From assembly GCF_002163675.1 (NCBI RefSeq), contig NZ_CP019334.1, positions 2,771,501-2,835,500 on the forward strand: a stretch of 64,000 nt of DNA, written 5' to 3'. The stretch comes from Polaribacter sp. SA4-12 (lineage in GTDB: Bacteria > Bacteroidota > Bacteroidia > Flavobacteriales > Flavobacteriaceae). The notes under the pieces are model-generated. The model saw only the letters and a list, made by a program, of their open reading frames with translations. It was not told the DNA's origin and did no database searches. Below are positions 8,945 to 17,201 of the stretch, piece after piece. Both the position numbers and the translations under genes were made by a program. How positions within the stretch are numbered: position 1 is the stretch's first letter; every line of letters begins with the position of its first letter.

Positions 8945-9727
8945 ATGTTTTGGTATAAAAAAATAGAAGTTAAGTTAAAAGCTTTCTTTATGGAAATAGG
9001 AGAGCTTTCTTATTTTGTAGGACGTTTTTTTAAAGAAGTATTTAAATCTCCTTTTGAATCTAAAGAGTTTTTGCGTCAATGTTATAATATGGGAAACCGT
9101 TCATTATTACTTGTATGTGTTACAGGTTTTATTATTGGTTTGGTGTTAACATTACAAACAAGACCAACACTTATGGAGTTTGGAGCAGAATCTTGGATGC
9201 CATCTATGGTTGGAATTTCTATTGTAAGAGAAATAGGACCGATGATAACTGCGTTAGTTTGTGCTGGTAGAATAGGTTCTGGTCTTGGGGCAGAATTAGG
9301 TTCTATGCGTGTAACAGAACAAATTGATGCAATGGAAGTATCTGGCACAAACCCTTTTAAATACCTTGTTGTTACACGAGTTTTGGCTGTTACTATAATG
9401 CTTCCGTTATTGGTAATTGTTGGAGATGCTGTTGGTTTATATGGTTCTTATCTAGTTGAAAATTTAAAAGGAAATGTTTCTTTTCAATTATATTTTAATC
9501 AAGTTTTTAATTCATTAGAATATGGTGATATTATTCCTGCAACAGTTAAATCATTCTTTTTTGGTTTAGCAATCGGAATTGTAGGGTGTTTTAAAGGTTA
9601 TTACTGCGAAAAAGGAACCGTTGGAGTGGGTTTAGCAGCAAATTCGGCAGTAGTATTTACGTCAATGTTATTATTTTTTATAGATTTTATAGCTGTTTTT
9701 GTAACCGATATTTTCTTTGACTTATGA
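8945..9727 (+). CDS. mlaE: MlaE-type lipid ABC transporter permease
   Basis: A 260-residue inner-membrane permease with five or six helices. The MlaE signature SIVREIGPMITALVCAGRIGSGLGAELGSM (about 92-122) and EQIDAMEVSGTNP are clear. It forms the membrane core of an MCE lipid transporter that moves phospholipids between the inner and outer membranes. The ATG at 8945 is preferred over an upstream TTG because the promoter box ends at 8923. The stop overlaps the ATPase start by 4 bases (ATGA). No MlaC or MlaB gene is nearby. Confidence 0.92.
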   Translation: MFWYKKIEVKLKAFFMEIGELSYFVGRFFKEVFKSPFESKEFLRQCYNMGNRSLLLVCVTGFIIGLVLTLQTRPTLMEFGAESWMPSMVGISIVREIGPMITALVCAGRIGSGLGAELGSMRVTEQIDAMEVSGTNPFKYLVVTRVLAVTIMLPLLVIVGDAVGLYGSYLVENLKGNVSFQLYFNQVFNSLEYGDIIPATVKSFFFGLAIGIVGCFKGYYCEKGTVGVGLAANSAVVFTSMLLFFIDFIAVFVTDIFFDL

Positions 9728-10500
9728 AAACAAAAAGCAACATAAAACAACATAAAAAATTTGAAGAACGTGAAGTTGTTCTTCAAGTTAAAGATTTGTA
9801 TAAAAGTTTTGGAGATAACAATGTCTTAAACGGATTTAACATGAAACTTTATCAAGGTGAAAATTTGGTAATTATGGGAAAATCAGGTTCAGGAAAATCG
9901 GTTATGATTAAATGTCTTGTTGGATTAATGGAAGCAGATAGTGGCGTTATTTCTGTAATGCATAATGATATTACTAAGTTAGATAGAGAAGCATTAGATC
10001 ATTTACGAGCAGATATTGGCTTCTTATTTCAAGGAAGTGCATTGTACGATTCCATGACAGTTAGAGAAAATTTAGAATTCCCTTTAAGAAGACATACCAA
10101 TAAATTTGAAAGTAATATAGATACTAATAAAATGATTATTGAAGCTTTAGAAAATGTTGGATTGGCAGCTGCTATAGATTTAATGCCATCAGAATTATCT
10201 GGAGGAATGAAACGACGTGTTGCTTTAGCAAGAACACTTATTTTACTACCAAAAATTATTTTATATGATGAGCCAACAAGTGGTTTAGACCCAATTACAT
10301 CAAAAGAAATCATTATTTTGATGCAAGATATTCAGAAAAAATACAGCACTTCATCATTAATAATTACGCATGATGTAGATTGTGCAAGAGTTATTTCTGA
10401 GAGAATGATTTTATTAATTGATGGAACTAATTACGCTGAAGGAACTTTTGAAGAATTATCTGCATCTAATGACCCAAAAATAAAAGCGTTTTTTAAATAA
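9724..10500 (+). CDS. mlaF: MlaF-type ABC transporter ATPase
   Basis: A 258-residue ATPase with Walker A GKSGSGKSV (about 54-62), Q-loop FLFQGSALYDSMTV, signature LSGGMKRR (about 157-164), Walker B IILYDEPTSGLDP and switch His in IITHDVD. The FQGSALYDS motif is typical of the MlaF family. It powers lipid movement through MlaE. It is translationally coupled to mlaE and followed 15 bases later by mlaD. Confidence 0.93.
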   Translation: MKTKSNIKQHKKFEEREVVLQVKDLYKSFGDNNVLNGFNMKLYQGENLVIMGKSGSGKSVMIKCLVGLMEADSGVISVMHNDITKLDREALDHLRADIGFLFQGSALYDSMTVRENLEFPLRRHTNKFESNIDTNKMIIEALENVGLAAAIDLMPSELSGGMKRRVALARTLILLPKIILYDEPTSGLDPITSKEIIILMQDIQKKYSTSSLIITHDVDCARVISERMILLIDGTNYAEGTFEELSASNDPKIKAFFK

Positions 10501-10515
10501 TTTAAATTTTAATAG

Positions 10516-11505
10516 ATGAAAAATTCAAACTCACAAAAAGTAAGATTAGGTTTTTTTGTTATATTATCGACCATACTATTTGTAGCCGCAGTATACCTAA
10601 TCGGTCAGAAGCAAAATTTGTTTAATAAAACCTATACTCTAAGTGCAAATTTTCAAAATGTAAATGGTTTACAAAAAGGAAATAATGTTCGTTATTCTGG
10701 AATTAATATCGGAACAGTTAAGAATATTTTAATGGTTAATGATTCTACCATAAAAGTAGATATGAATATAGATAAAAAAATTATTAATCATATAAAGAAA
10801 GATGCTATTGCAACTATTGGATCAGATGGTTTGGTTGGTAATATGATTATTAATATAGTACCAGGAAAAGGCACCGCAGAAATTATTAGTAGTGGAGATA
10901 CTATAGAATCTTATAGTAAAATTGGAGCAGATGATATTTTAAGTACGCTAAGTGTTACTAACGAAAATGCTGCAATACTTACATCTGATCTTTTAAAAAT
11001 TACAAATGCAATGATAGAAGGTAAAGGGACTTTGAGTGCTTTACTAAACGATACTATTATGGCAAAAGATTTAAAAAAGACGATTATTAATCTTAAAATT
11101 GCAAGTAGAGGCGCTGTAAAATCAATTAATGAATTAAACGGTTTTGTTACTACATTAAAAACAGATAATGAAACTACTTTAGGTGTATTATTAAATGATT
11201 CAATTTCTGGTCAAAAACTAAAAAATATTGTTGCTAACATTGAAGAATCAAGTATAGAAATTAAAAAAGTTGTTAGTAATATGAATACTGTTGTAAATGA
11301 TATTAACTCAAGCAAAGGAGCTTTAAACTATATTATAAAAGATACCACAATGGTAAATAGTTTAAAATCTACGTTAGACAACATCAATCAAGGTACAGAT
11401 AAATTCGATCAGAATATGGAAGCTTTAAAACACAACTTTTTCTTTAGAGGTTATTTTAGAAAACTAGAGAGACAAGAGAAAAAAATAAAAAAAAAGAATA
11501 ACTAA
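10516..11505 (+). CDS. mlaD: MlaD-type MCE domain lipid-binding protein
   Basis: A 329-residue protein with one N-terminal membrane helix (about 10-28) and an MCE domain (about 36-115: LSANFQNVNGLQKGNNVRYSGINIGTV and GSDGLVGNMIINIVPG). A long, mostly helical C-terminal part (140-315) would extend across the periplasm, and the end is very basic (KKIKKKNN). It is the substrate-binding component on MlaE. It is longer than proteobacterial MlaD, as is usual in Bacteroidetes. Last gene of the operon. Confidence 0.92.
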   Translation: MKNSNSQKVRLGFFVILSTILFVAAVYLIGQKQNLFNKTYTLSANFQNVNGLQKGNNVRYSGINIGTVKNILMVNDSTIKVDMNIDKKIINHIKKDAIATIGSDGLVGNMIINIVPGKGTAEIISSGDTIESYSKIGADDILSTLSVTNENAAILTSDLLKITNAMIEGKGTLSALLNDTIMAKDLKKTIINLKIASRGAVKSINELNGFVTTLKTDNETTLGVLLNDSISGQKLKNIVANIEESSIEIKKVVSNMNTVVNDINSSKGALNYIIKDTTMVNSLKSTLDNINQGTDKFDQNMEALKHNFFFRGYFRKLERQEKKIKKKNN

Positions 11506-11589
11506 AACTAGTAAAATAAAGTTAAGTGTCAAAATCATATTCCTCTCTATCCAAAAAAGGGTATCTCGCCTAATAAATAGCTTAAAATT

Positions 11590-11682
11590 AAGAAATGATT
11601 AAGTTCGTAATTCTAACTTAATCTTTTAGAGCTAATAAAAGATGATGAAAATCATTTCAGAATTACTATTTAATCATTTCTT
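11590..11682. repeat. Nested inverted repeat between mlaD and the next gene
   Basis: The outer arms AAGAAATGATTAA (11590-11602) and TTAATCATTTCTT (11670-11682) are a perfect 13-bp inverted repeat. Inside are a second pair, GTAATTCT (11607-11614) and AGAATTAC (11658-11665), and a third, CTTTTA and TAAAAG. A shorter alternative hairpin GATTAAGTT/AACTTAATC (11597-11623) ends in TTTT and could terminate the mla mRNA. An FNR-like dyad lies inside the structure. It could be a terminator, an mRNA-level switch or a degraded MITE-like element. Confidence 0.6.
11643..11656. promoter_or_regulatory. FNR/CRP-like operator without a matching -7 box
   Basis: ATGATGAAAATCAT is a perfect TGAT-N4-ATCA dyad in front of the 11724 gene, but 36.5 bp downstream there is no TAnnTTTG-like box (TATCTTAA appears 7 bp further on). 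It also lies inside the nested inverted repeat. It may act differently from the other operators, or be accidental. Confidence 0.45.
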
Positions 11683-11723
11683 TTATATCTTAATAAAAAA
11701 CTTTTTTATTAAAGAAACAGATT

Positions 11724-12230
11724 ATGAAAATAGAACATTTAGAAGAGCGCGTTAATGACTATAGAAAATCTATTAAAACAGTTGTTGATAAAAAGACACA
11801 ATGGGAAAATAGTACTAAAAAATTAATAATTAAGACCTTAAAAAATACTGCTAAAAATTATAGTATAGGTTGGAAAGTACAAGAACTCAATTGGATTTAC
11901 AACAATGAAGCTGTAAATATTATATTTGATTCTTTTCCTTCAGATCTTATTGATTGTACAAATAAGATTCCTGCATATCAATTTATACAAGGAGGCGCAT
12001 TAGTTTTTTCACAATCTTATAGTGGAGATGTGTATGTGTTGGTTCTTTTTCCTTTTGTAGATCAATTACAATTAGAAAACACTAGCTTAGATCTTGGAGT
12101 CTATAATCCTACAGAAATTACAGTGAAACTTATTGTTGAAAAAGTAGACGAGTTTTTAAAAGAAATGATAAAATGGGAAGTTCCATCTTATAGAGCCAAG
12201 TTAGGTTTTCAACATAATGTAGATATATAA
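11724..12230 (+). CDS. Conserved hypothetical protein
   Basis: A 168-residue soluble protein not recognised from any named family. It starts with a basic helical region (about 1-48, EERVNDYRKSIKTVVDKKTQWENSTKKL) followed by a mixed beta region with hydrophobic strands (GGALVFSQSYSGDVYVLVLFPFV, about 91-113) and a final helix (KLIVEKVDEFLKEMIKWEVP). No signal peptide or membrane segment. It lies between the mla operon and the FMN-binding gene in the stress island, behind a possible FNR-like site, so a stress-related role is only inferred. Confidence 0.6.
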   Translation: MKIEHLEERVNDYRKSIKTVVDKKTQWENSTKKLIIKTLKNTAKNYSIGWKVQELNWIYNNEAVNIIFDSFPSDLIDCTNKIPAYQFIQGGALVFSQSYSGDVYVLVLFPFVDQLQLENTSLDLGVYNPTEITVKLIVEKVDEFLKEMIKWEVPSYRAKLGFQHNVDI

Positions 12231-12264
12231 TTTTTATAGACACTATCTTAAAAACGGTGAAAGT

Positions 12265-12729
12265 TTAAGAATATTTTCTTGTAATTTCTTTACCCGTCAT
12301 TTCATCAATAGTTATTTTAAATATAATAGGAATCTTTTGAGTATTTACTTTATGTGAAAAATCGCTAATACAATCTAAGTTTTTTTCTTCTTTTCTTAAG
12401 ATAAGATTTTTAATACCCTTTGTAAATTCATGTAAATATTTTTTTGCTTCAGAGCCAGAAAATTCTTTATAAAGACCATGAACCAAAACAGAATTGCAGT
12501 TATCATTGTTTTCTTTTTCTGAAACATGTAGAGAAACTTTTCTGTATTTTCTCATCGACATTGTTTTGTGTCCATTTTCTGAATAACCAATAATAATATG
12601 ATTTTCCTTATCAAAATAATAAGTCATTGGTACAATAAAAGGTCTGCCAATATAAATATAACCAAGTTGACCTACATAATTATTTGCTAATAGGTTTACA
12701 CATTTATTGTCTTTTAAATCAGTTATCAT
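12265..12729 (-). CDS. Pyridoxamine 5'-phosphate oxidase-like FMN-binding protein (Nim-like)
   Basis: A 154-residue split-barrel flavin-binding protein. The N-terminal LLANNYVGQLGYIYIGRPFIVPMTYYFD (about 13-40), GYSENGHKTMSMRKYRKVSLHV (about 48-69) and VLVHGLYKEF match the Nim/PNPOx-like group. Such proteins bind FMN, F420 or haem and reduce small electrophiles. It is preceded by an FNR-like promoter on the reverse strand. A detoxifying role under low oxygen fits the island; the real substrate is unknown. Confidence 0.8.
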   Translation of the reverse strand: MITDLKDNKCVNLLANNYVGQLGYIYIGRPFIVPMTYYFDKENHIIIGYSENGHKTMSMRKYRKVSLHVSEKENNDNCNSVLVHGLYKEFSGSEAKKYLHEFTKGIKNLILRKEEKNLDCISDFSHKVNTQKIPIIFKITIDEMTGKEITRKYS

Positions 12730-12756
12730 AGTGCAATTTTTAGGTAAAATGAGTTG

Positions 12757-12800
12757 CTAAGATATTTTTAATACAATAAAATAAAAATGATGTAGATCAG
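12757..12800 (-). promoter_or_regulatory. FNR/CRP-like operator plus -7 box of the PNPOx-like gene
   Basis: Reverse-strand operator CTGATCTACATCAT (12787-12800) and box TATCTTAG (12757-12764), centre to box end 36.5 bp. The predicted start near 12752 gives a leader of about 23 bases. Confidence 0.74.
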
Positions 12801-12810
12801 TTTGGTAAAT

Positions 12811-14028
12811 TTATTTTTTCAGTAACTCAAATACTGTAATTTCTGGTCTCATTCCTAATCTACCAGGAAAACCATGCCAACCTAAACCACGATTAACGTA
12901 TAAATACTGTTCATTTTTATGATACAATCCTGCCCAATGTTTGTATTTGTATTTAATAGGGCTCCATTTCATTTTTTTATATTGAAAACCAGCTTGCATT
13001 CCATGTGTATGACCAGAAAGGGTTAATGAAATAGTTGTTTTCTGTATAACTTCTTCTGTCCAATGTGAAGGGTCGTGAGATAATAATACTTTAAAAGGAA
13101 TTGCTGCAACATTATTTAGCGCTTTGTTTAGGTTTCCATATTGTTTAAAAGGTGGTTTTCCCCAATTTTCAACTCCAATTATTGCTATTTTTTGTTGATT
13201 TAACTCAATTATTTCAGATTGATTTAACAAAAGTTTGAAATCAATATTTTTATAAAATCGTTTTATTTTTTCAAAATTATCTTGCTTTTCTTCTGTAGAA
13301 TTCCATTGACTATAATCTCCATAATCATGATTCCCTAAAACTGAATATTTACCTTGTTTTGCTTCTAATTTTTCGAATACTTTTTTCCAACCTCTTAATT
13401 CCCAAGCATAATTATTAACCAAATCTCCAGTAAAAAATATAAAGTCTGGTTTAGAATCGTTAATTATTTTAATAGCTTTATCTAAAATGCGATACTTAAA
13501 ATTAAAACTACCTAAATGAAGATCTGATATTTGAACAATTTTTAAGCCGTTAAAAGAAGTTGGTAGGTTTTTAAATCTAATAGTAACATGATGTACTTTA
13601 AATCTGTATAAAGACCTAAAAACACCATACATAATTACAAAAAAGGGAAGAAACCCAGAAAACAAACCAATAACTGGAACAATAATTAATGATTCTTGTT
13701 CCGAAAAGACATAGTTAGAAAAAAACAGTATTGAAATTACAACAACAAATATAAATTTAGGAACAAAAGAAGAAATAGTTAATCCGTATAAAGAAGAAAC
13801 TAATAGGTGTTTTCTCTTTGGATTTATATCATCTAAAGTAACTTTAAGAATTATTATTAAGGCGATTAAACCAATCGTAAAAATCCAGAAAATTACATTT
13901 ATTGTAGTTTTTAGAATTTCTGAAGTGATCAATTGTGTAATAGATTGTAGCCAATAAAAAGCTAAAGTATCTACAATGAAAATTGCGAAACACAATAGTG
14001 AAATTGTAAATAAAGAGTAGCTTTTCAT
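12811..14028 (-). CDS. Membrane-anchored metallophosphoesterase
   Basis: A 405-residue protein with about four N-terminal membrane helices (1-145) and a calcineurin-like phosphoesterase domain (about 155-395). Metal-binding motifs are all present: ISDLHLGS, FTGDLVNN, LGNHDYGD, LLSHDPSHW and LSGHTHGMQ. The fold matches the YkuE/YaeI branch, which cleaves phosphate bonds such as those of UDP-diacylglucosamine or nucleotides near the membrane. It follows the CDP-alcohol phosphotransferase with a 6-base gap, so both are likely expressed from the promoter at 14635-14678. Substrate unknown; a lipid role is suggested by its partner. Confidence 0.87.
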   Translation of the reverse strand: MKSYSLFTISLLCFAIFIVDTLAFYWLQSITQLITSEILKTTINVIFWIFTIGLIALIIILKVTLDDINPKRKHLLVSSLYGLTISSFVPKFIFVVVISILFFSNYVFSEQESLIIVPVIGLFSGFLPFFVIMYGVFRSLYRFKVHHVTIRFKNLPTSFNGLKIVQISDLHLGSFNFKYRILDKAIKIINDSKPDFIFFTGDLVNNYAWELRGWKKVFEKLEAKQGKYSVLGNHDYGDYSQWNSTEEKQDNFEKIKRFYKNIDFKLLLNQSEIIELNQQKIAIIGVENWGKPPFKQYGNLNKALNNVAAIPFKVLLSHDPSHWTEEVIQKTTISLTLSGHTHGMQAGFQYKKMKWSPIKYKYKHWAGLYHKNEQYLYVNRGLGWHGFPGRLGMRPEITVFELLKK

Positions 14029-14034
14029 AAGAGA

Positions 14035-14619
14035 TTACTTTAGTTTTCTTCGTTTATCCTTAAAAGCCCAAAAAATACTTTTTACATCAGAAACCCAATT
14101 TTTATACATAAATATTAAAGAAATTTCTTCTATAGTTTCTAAAATCCCTATAACAATCATTATATAAAATAATGAATATTCAGGATTAAAAAATAAAGAC
14201 CAAAGAATAAATGCACTTTGCAAAACAGCAGATGTTTTTGCTAAATAGGTATGAAAAGCAGTCGCTTTTCCATATTTTAGAAATGCTATTATCATTTGAA
14301 AAATATAAGGGATAAATGCAATTAATATTAATGTAATATTTGTTTTTATGAATTCTTTTTCAAAAGAAAATAAACCAATAAGTCCAATAATTAAAGTTAT
14401 TTGATCGCCAAAAGAATCTAATTGAGAACCTCTTGCACTTGTAATTTTTAGTTTTCTGGCCAAATAACCATCAATTGCATCTGTTAAATAACTAATTAAT
14501 AAAAAACATGTAAAAACTAACTGAGCATCAAACCAAATTAAGAGTAGTAAAAATGGAGCTGCAAAAATTCTATAAAAAGAAAACCAATCTGCAATGTTAA
14601 AATTTTTAAAAGCTAGCAT
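14035..14619 (-). CDS. CDP-alcohol phosphatidyltransferase
   Basis: A 194-residue integral membrane enzyme with about five helices. The full signature of the family, D-G-x2-A-R-x8-G-x3-D-x3-D, is seen as DGYLARKLKITSARGSQLDS followed by FGD (about 49-72). It transfers a phosphoalcohol from a CDP-lipid, most likely making phosphatidylglycerol phosphate or a similar lipid; the acceptor cannot be told from sequence alone. First gene of a two-gene operon with the metallophosphoesterase. It carries the FNR-like promoter of the island. Confidence 0.85.
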   Translation of the reverse strand: MLAFKNFNIADWFSFYRIFAAPFLLLLIWFDAQLVFTCFLLISYLTDAIDGYLARKLKITSARGSQLDSFGDQITLIIGLIGLFSFEKEFIKTNITLILIAFIPYIFQMIIAFLKYGKATAFHTYLAKTSAVLQSAFILWSLFFNPEYSLFYIMIVIGILETIEEISLIFMYKNWVSDVKSIFWAFKDKRRKLK

Positions 14620-14634
14620 TTTTGTTTTTTTTGA

Positions 14635-14678
14635 TAAAAATAGGAGATATTATTCTTTTGGAAAATGACAAACATCAC
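14635..14678 (-). promoter_or_regulatory. FNR/CRP-like operator plus -7 box of the phosphatidyltransferase operon
   Basis: On the reverse strand GTGATGTTTGTCAT (14665-14678) and TATTTTTA (14635-14642), again 36.5 bp from centre to box end. The predicted start near 14630 leaves only about 10 bases before the ATG. The outer base of the operator deviates, so it is one of the weaker copies. Confidence 0.65.
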
Positions 14679-14737
14679 TTCAAAAGCTTGATTTACATTT
14701 TTTCGAAATTCATGAAATTCGTAAATAAAATCAAGAA

Positions 14738-15031
14738 TTAATCTTCATAAAAACGTAATTTATTTTTTAATATTAGAATTTCGTCTTGCAAAGAGGTTAC
14801 TTGTTTTAAAAGCCCAGAAATTACATCAACTCCTTCTAAATTTATATTGAGATCATAATGTAAACGAATTATTTTTTCTACTTTATTAATCTGCGTTATT
14901 TTTATATAATCTTCATTGTCTTCTACAATAGTTTCTATTAATTCGTATTCTTTTAATTCGTTCATAAAATGAATAGGAATACTATAATGTTCACAAAAAC
15001 GCTGTATAGATATTAAATTTTGAGTTTCCAT
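14738..15031 (-). CDS. cbpM: Chaperone modulator CbpM-like protein
   Basis: A 97-residue protein with a MerR-like helical start (LISIQRFCEHYSIPIHFMNELKEYELIE, about 5-32) and a C-terminal coiled coil (VTSLQDEILILKNKLRFY). It lies 2 bases after the cbpA stop, the usual arrangement. CbpM binds the J domain of CbpA and tunes its co-chaperone activity in stationary phase. Assigned from context and the helical pattern. Confidence 0.8.
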   Translation of the reverse strand: METQNLISIQRFCEHYSIPIHFMNELKEYELIETIVEDNEDYIKITQINKVEKIIRLHYDLNINLEGVDVISGLLKQVTSLQDEILILKNKLRFYED

Positions 15032-15033
15032 AA

Positions 15034-15918
15034 TTAGCGTAGTTTTTGTAATTCTTTAATTAATTCTATTTCTTTTTCGGTTAATTTGGTAGGAATTTTA
15101 AGTTGATATGTTATATACAAATCACCAAACTGACCTTCTTTTTTGTATTTAGGAAAACCTTTGCCTTTTAACTTAACTTTAGCTCCGTTTTCTGTTTCTG
15201 GCTTAATTGTAAGTTTCACTTTTCCATCAAAAGTATCAACCATTAATTCTCCTCCCAATAAAGCAGTATATAAATCTAAATCTATTGTTTGGTGTAAGTT
15301 GTTATGGTCTCTTTTAAATTTTGTGTTGTTTATTATTGAAAACTGAATGTATAAATCTCCATTCGGACCATTATTTACACCTTTTCCTCCATGACCTTTT
15401 ATTTTAATAGTTTGCCCGTTTTCTACTCCTGCAGGAATTGTAATTCTAATATTTTTTCCATTAACAGTAATAACTTGTTTTTGAGTTTTGTAAACATCTT
15501 TTAAACTTAATTGAATCTCAGAGTTGTAATCTTGCCCTCTAAACCTAGCGTTTGTTCTTCTTCCGGATGAAGCACCTCCAAATATGTCTCCAAATATGTC
15601 AGAAAAATCTTCTTGAGAATATCCACCAGAAGAACCTTGTGAGCTTCTTTGATATTGTTGTTGCCGTTGTTTTTCTTGTTCATAAGCCTCTCCATTTTTC
15701 CAATGCTCACCGTATTTATCGTATTTCTTACGGTTTTCTGGATTGCTTAAAACTTCATTTGCTTCATTAATTTCTTTAAATTTTTTTTCAGCAGTTTTAT
15801 TATTTGGGTTTAAATCTGGATGGTATTTTCGCGCCATTTTTCTGTAGGCTTTTTTAATATCACCCTCAGAAGCACTTTTAGTAATTCCTAATATTTTATA
15901 ATAATCTACAGATGCCAT
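15034..15918 (-). CDS. cbpA: DnaJ-family co-chaperone CbpA
   Basis: A 294-residue J-domain protein: J domain at 1-70 with YYKILGI and the HPD motif ([10 protein letters not shown]), a Gly/Ser/Gln-rich linker (about 75-120), then the C-terminal substrate-binding domains (about 125-290). There is no Cys-rich zinc finger, which separates it from DnaJ. It stimulates DnaK ATPase and, in some bacteria, binds curved DNA. It lies between the WG-repeat gene (8-base gap) and cbpM and is clearly in one operon with them. Confidence 0.93.
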   Translation of the reverse strand: MASVDYYKILGITKSASEGDIKKAYRKMARKYHPDLNPNNKTAEKKFKEINEANEVLSNPENRKKYDKYGEHWKNGEAYEQEKQRQQQYQRSSQGSSGGYSQEDFSDIFGDIFGGASSGRRTNARFRGQDYNSEIQLSLKDVYKTQKQVITVNGKNIRITIPAGVENGQTIKIKGHGGKGVNNGPNGDLYIQFSIINNTKFKRDHNNLHQTIDLDLYTALLGGELMVDTFDGKVKLTIKPETENGAKVKLKGKGFPKYKKEGQFGDLYITYQLKIPTKLTEKEIELIKELQKLR

Positions 15919-15926
15919 TGATTAAG

Positions 15927-16526
15927 TTATTTTATTATTTTAATCATTAATTTATTATCTTTTCCTACAATAGAATATAAATTTTTTTCAATAAGTTTAC
16001 TGTATATTTTTGGAGGTTTACTTAAATATTCTTTTAAAAGTAGAAGACCTTTTGGTTCATTTAAGCTATGTTTAATTACACCAGATTTATTAATTAAAAC
16101 TTCTGTAGTTTCATATCGTACAACATGTTTTTTTAATACATCATTTTCACCTAAAGGTTCTTTGTATAGCTTAATTACTATTGCAAACTCTGTATAAAAA
16201 TTAGTTGCATTTAAAAACCGAGGTTTAATTACTGTTTTCCCAGAGGTATCAATAAATCCAAAATAAGAGATTCCATCTTTTATTTCTGAAATTAAACATC
16301 TTTTATTTATAAAAATAGGATACTTTTTATTGTCTGTTTCTGTTAAAACTAAGTCATCTCTAAAGTTGATAACAATGTCTCCTTTATGGTTGATAAATGC
16401 CCATTGATCTCCTTTTTGTACTGCAGAATAACCTTCATTAAAAGGAGAAATATAATCAAGTTTATCAGTGATTTGAGAAAATCCTAAAAAAGGAATTAGA
16501 ATAAATAATAGTACAACTTTCTTCAT
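15927..16526 (-). CDS. Exported WG-repeat protein
   Basis: A 199-residue protein with a signal peptide (MKKVVLLFILIPFLGFSQ) and at least two WG-type repeats: GYSAVQKGDQWAFINHKGDIV (about 33-53) and a degenerate copy with FGFIDTSGKTVIKPRF (about 89-104). WG repeats are beta-rich and bind proteins or surfaces; no function is known for this one. It is the first gene of the operon with cbpA and cbpM (8-base gap). No FNR-like operator was found in front. Confidence 0.72.
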   Translation of the reverse strand: MKKVVLLFILIPFLGFSQITDKLDYISPFNEGYSAVQKGDQWAFINHKGDIVINFRDDLVLTETDNKKYPIFINKRCLISEIKDGISYFGFIDTSGKTVIKPRFLNATNFYTEFAIVIKLYKEPLGENDVLKKHVVRYETTEVLINKSGVIKHSLNEPKGLLLLKEYLSKPPKIYSKLIEKNLYSIVGKDNKLMIKIIK

Positions 16527-16653
16527 GACTAAAATATTTTAAGTTTAAATCTTGTAATTATCGTGCAATAAGAGGTATAGAGGACTACTTTTTTGAGTAG
16601 AGTTTTCTGGTTGATTTTATTATCAACTACAGTAGCGTTATGGTAATAACTAT

Positions 16654-17061
16654 TTACTTTTTAAATTCAATACTAAGTCTTGCAACTAGCATTAATTCCG
16701 ATTTATTTAAATCGGCAACAGAAGCAGCTATCTTTGTAGCTGTTTGTAGAATAAGACTTTTAATACTTTTTGTAAACAAAGAAGGATGCTCGTTTTTAAA
16801 CTCTAAAAACTCATTATAACAAGTTTCAGAATTAGAAAAACCTTCATTATTTAACCAATCAAAAACGGTTTCTATTTTATATGCTGCATCAGAATGAAAA
16901 TCATCATCAATAGAATCAATTTTAGTCCATTTATTTTTTACTATTTCTTTTAAAACATTAAATTCAATTTCTTCAACAACATTATCTGCTGCAGCTACTG
17001 CATAAAATAATTTACCAAGATTTTCATAAAAAGAAATAACTGTATTTTGTGAAGGTTTCAT
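16654..17061 (-). CDS. TerB-like helical protein
   Basis: A 135-residue, all-helical cytosolic protein. The N-terminal YENLGKLFYAVAAADNVVEEIEFNVLKEIV (about 11-41) has the TerB pattern of a helix with A-A-A-D before an acidic turn, usually a metal site. Members of this family are linked to stress responses and tellurite resistance clusters but lack a defined activity. It has its own FNR-like promoter on the reverse strand. The operator lies between it and the kinase gene. Confidence 0.68.
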   Translation of the reverse strand: MKPSQNTVISFYENLGKLFYAVAAADNVVEEIEFNVLKEIVKNKWTKIDSIDDDFHSDAAYKIETVFDWLNNEGFSNSETCYNEFLEFKNEHPSLFTKSIKSLILQTATKIAASVADLNKSELMLVARLSIEFKK

Positions 17062-17086
17062 AACCTTATGAATTTATGAATATGAG

Positions 17087-17130
17087 TAAAGTTAAAATAT
17101 TAGATGTTATTAAATTATGACTTAAGTCAT
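17087..17130 (-). promoter_or_regulatory. Perfectly palindromic FNR/CRP-like operator plus -7 box of the TerB-like gene
   Basis: ATGACTTAAGTCAT (17117-17130) is a perfect palindrome. On the reverse strand TAACTTTA (17087-17094) sits exactly 36.5 bp from the centre, and the predicted start near 17082 lies 21 bases before the ATG. The site is also 72 bases upstream of the kinase start, so the two-component operon could be autoregulated, but no box in the forward direction matches. Confidence 0.74.
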
Positions 17131-17201
17131 AAATAACCACATTTTTTACATAAAATGTAGTATTTTTAAATCCTTATTTAACCCAATAATTTATTACCAA
17201 A

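Noticed and set aside
9082..9348. Reverse-strand frame inside mlaE
   Set aside because: Shadow of a strongly conserved gene; no start context or family features.
11690..11712. TTAATAAAAAA-C-TTTTTTATTAA palindrome in front of the 11724 gene
   Set aside because: Perfect, but made only of A/T runs, which are common by chance in this base composition; no separate function claimed.
16610..16627. GTTGATTTTATTATCAAC, a TTGAT/ATCAA inverted repeat
   Set aside because: The spacer is 6 instead of 4, it lies downstream of the TerB-like gene's stop rather than at a promoter, and it has no matched -7 box. More likely a weak hairpin.
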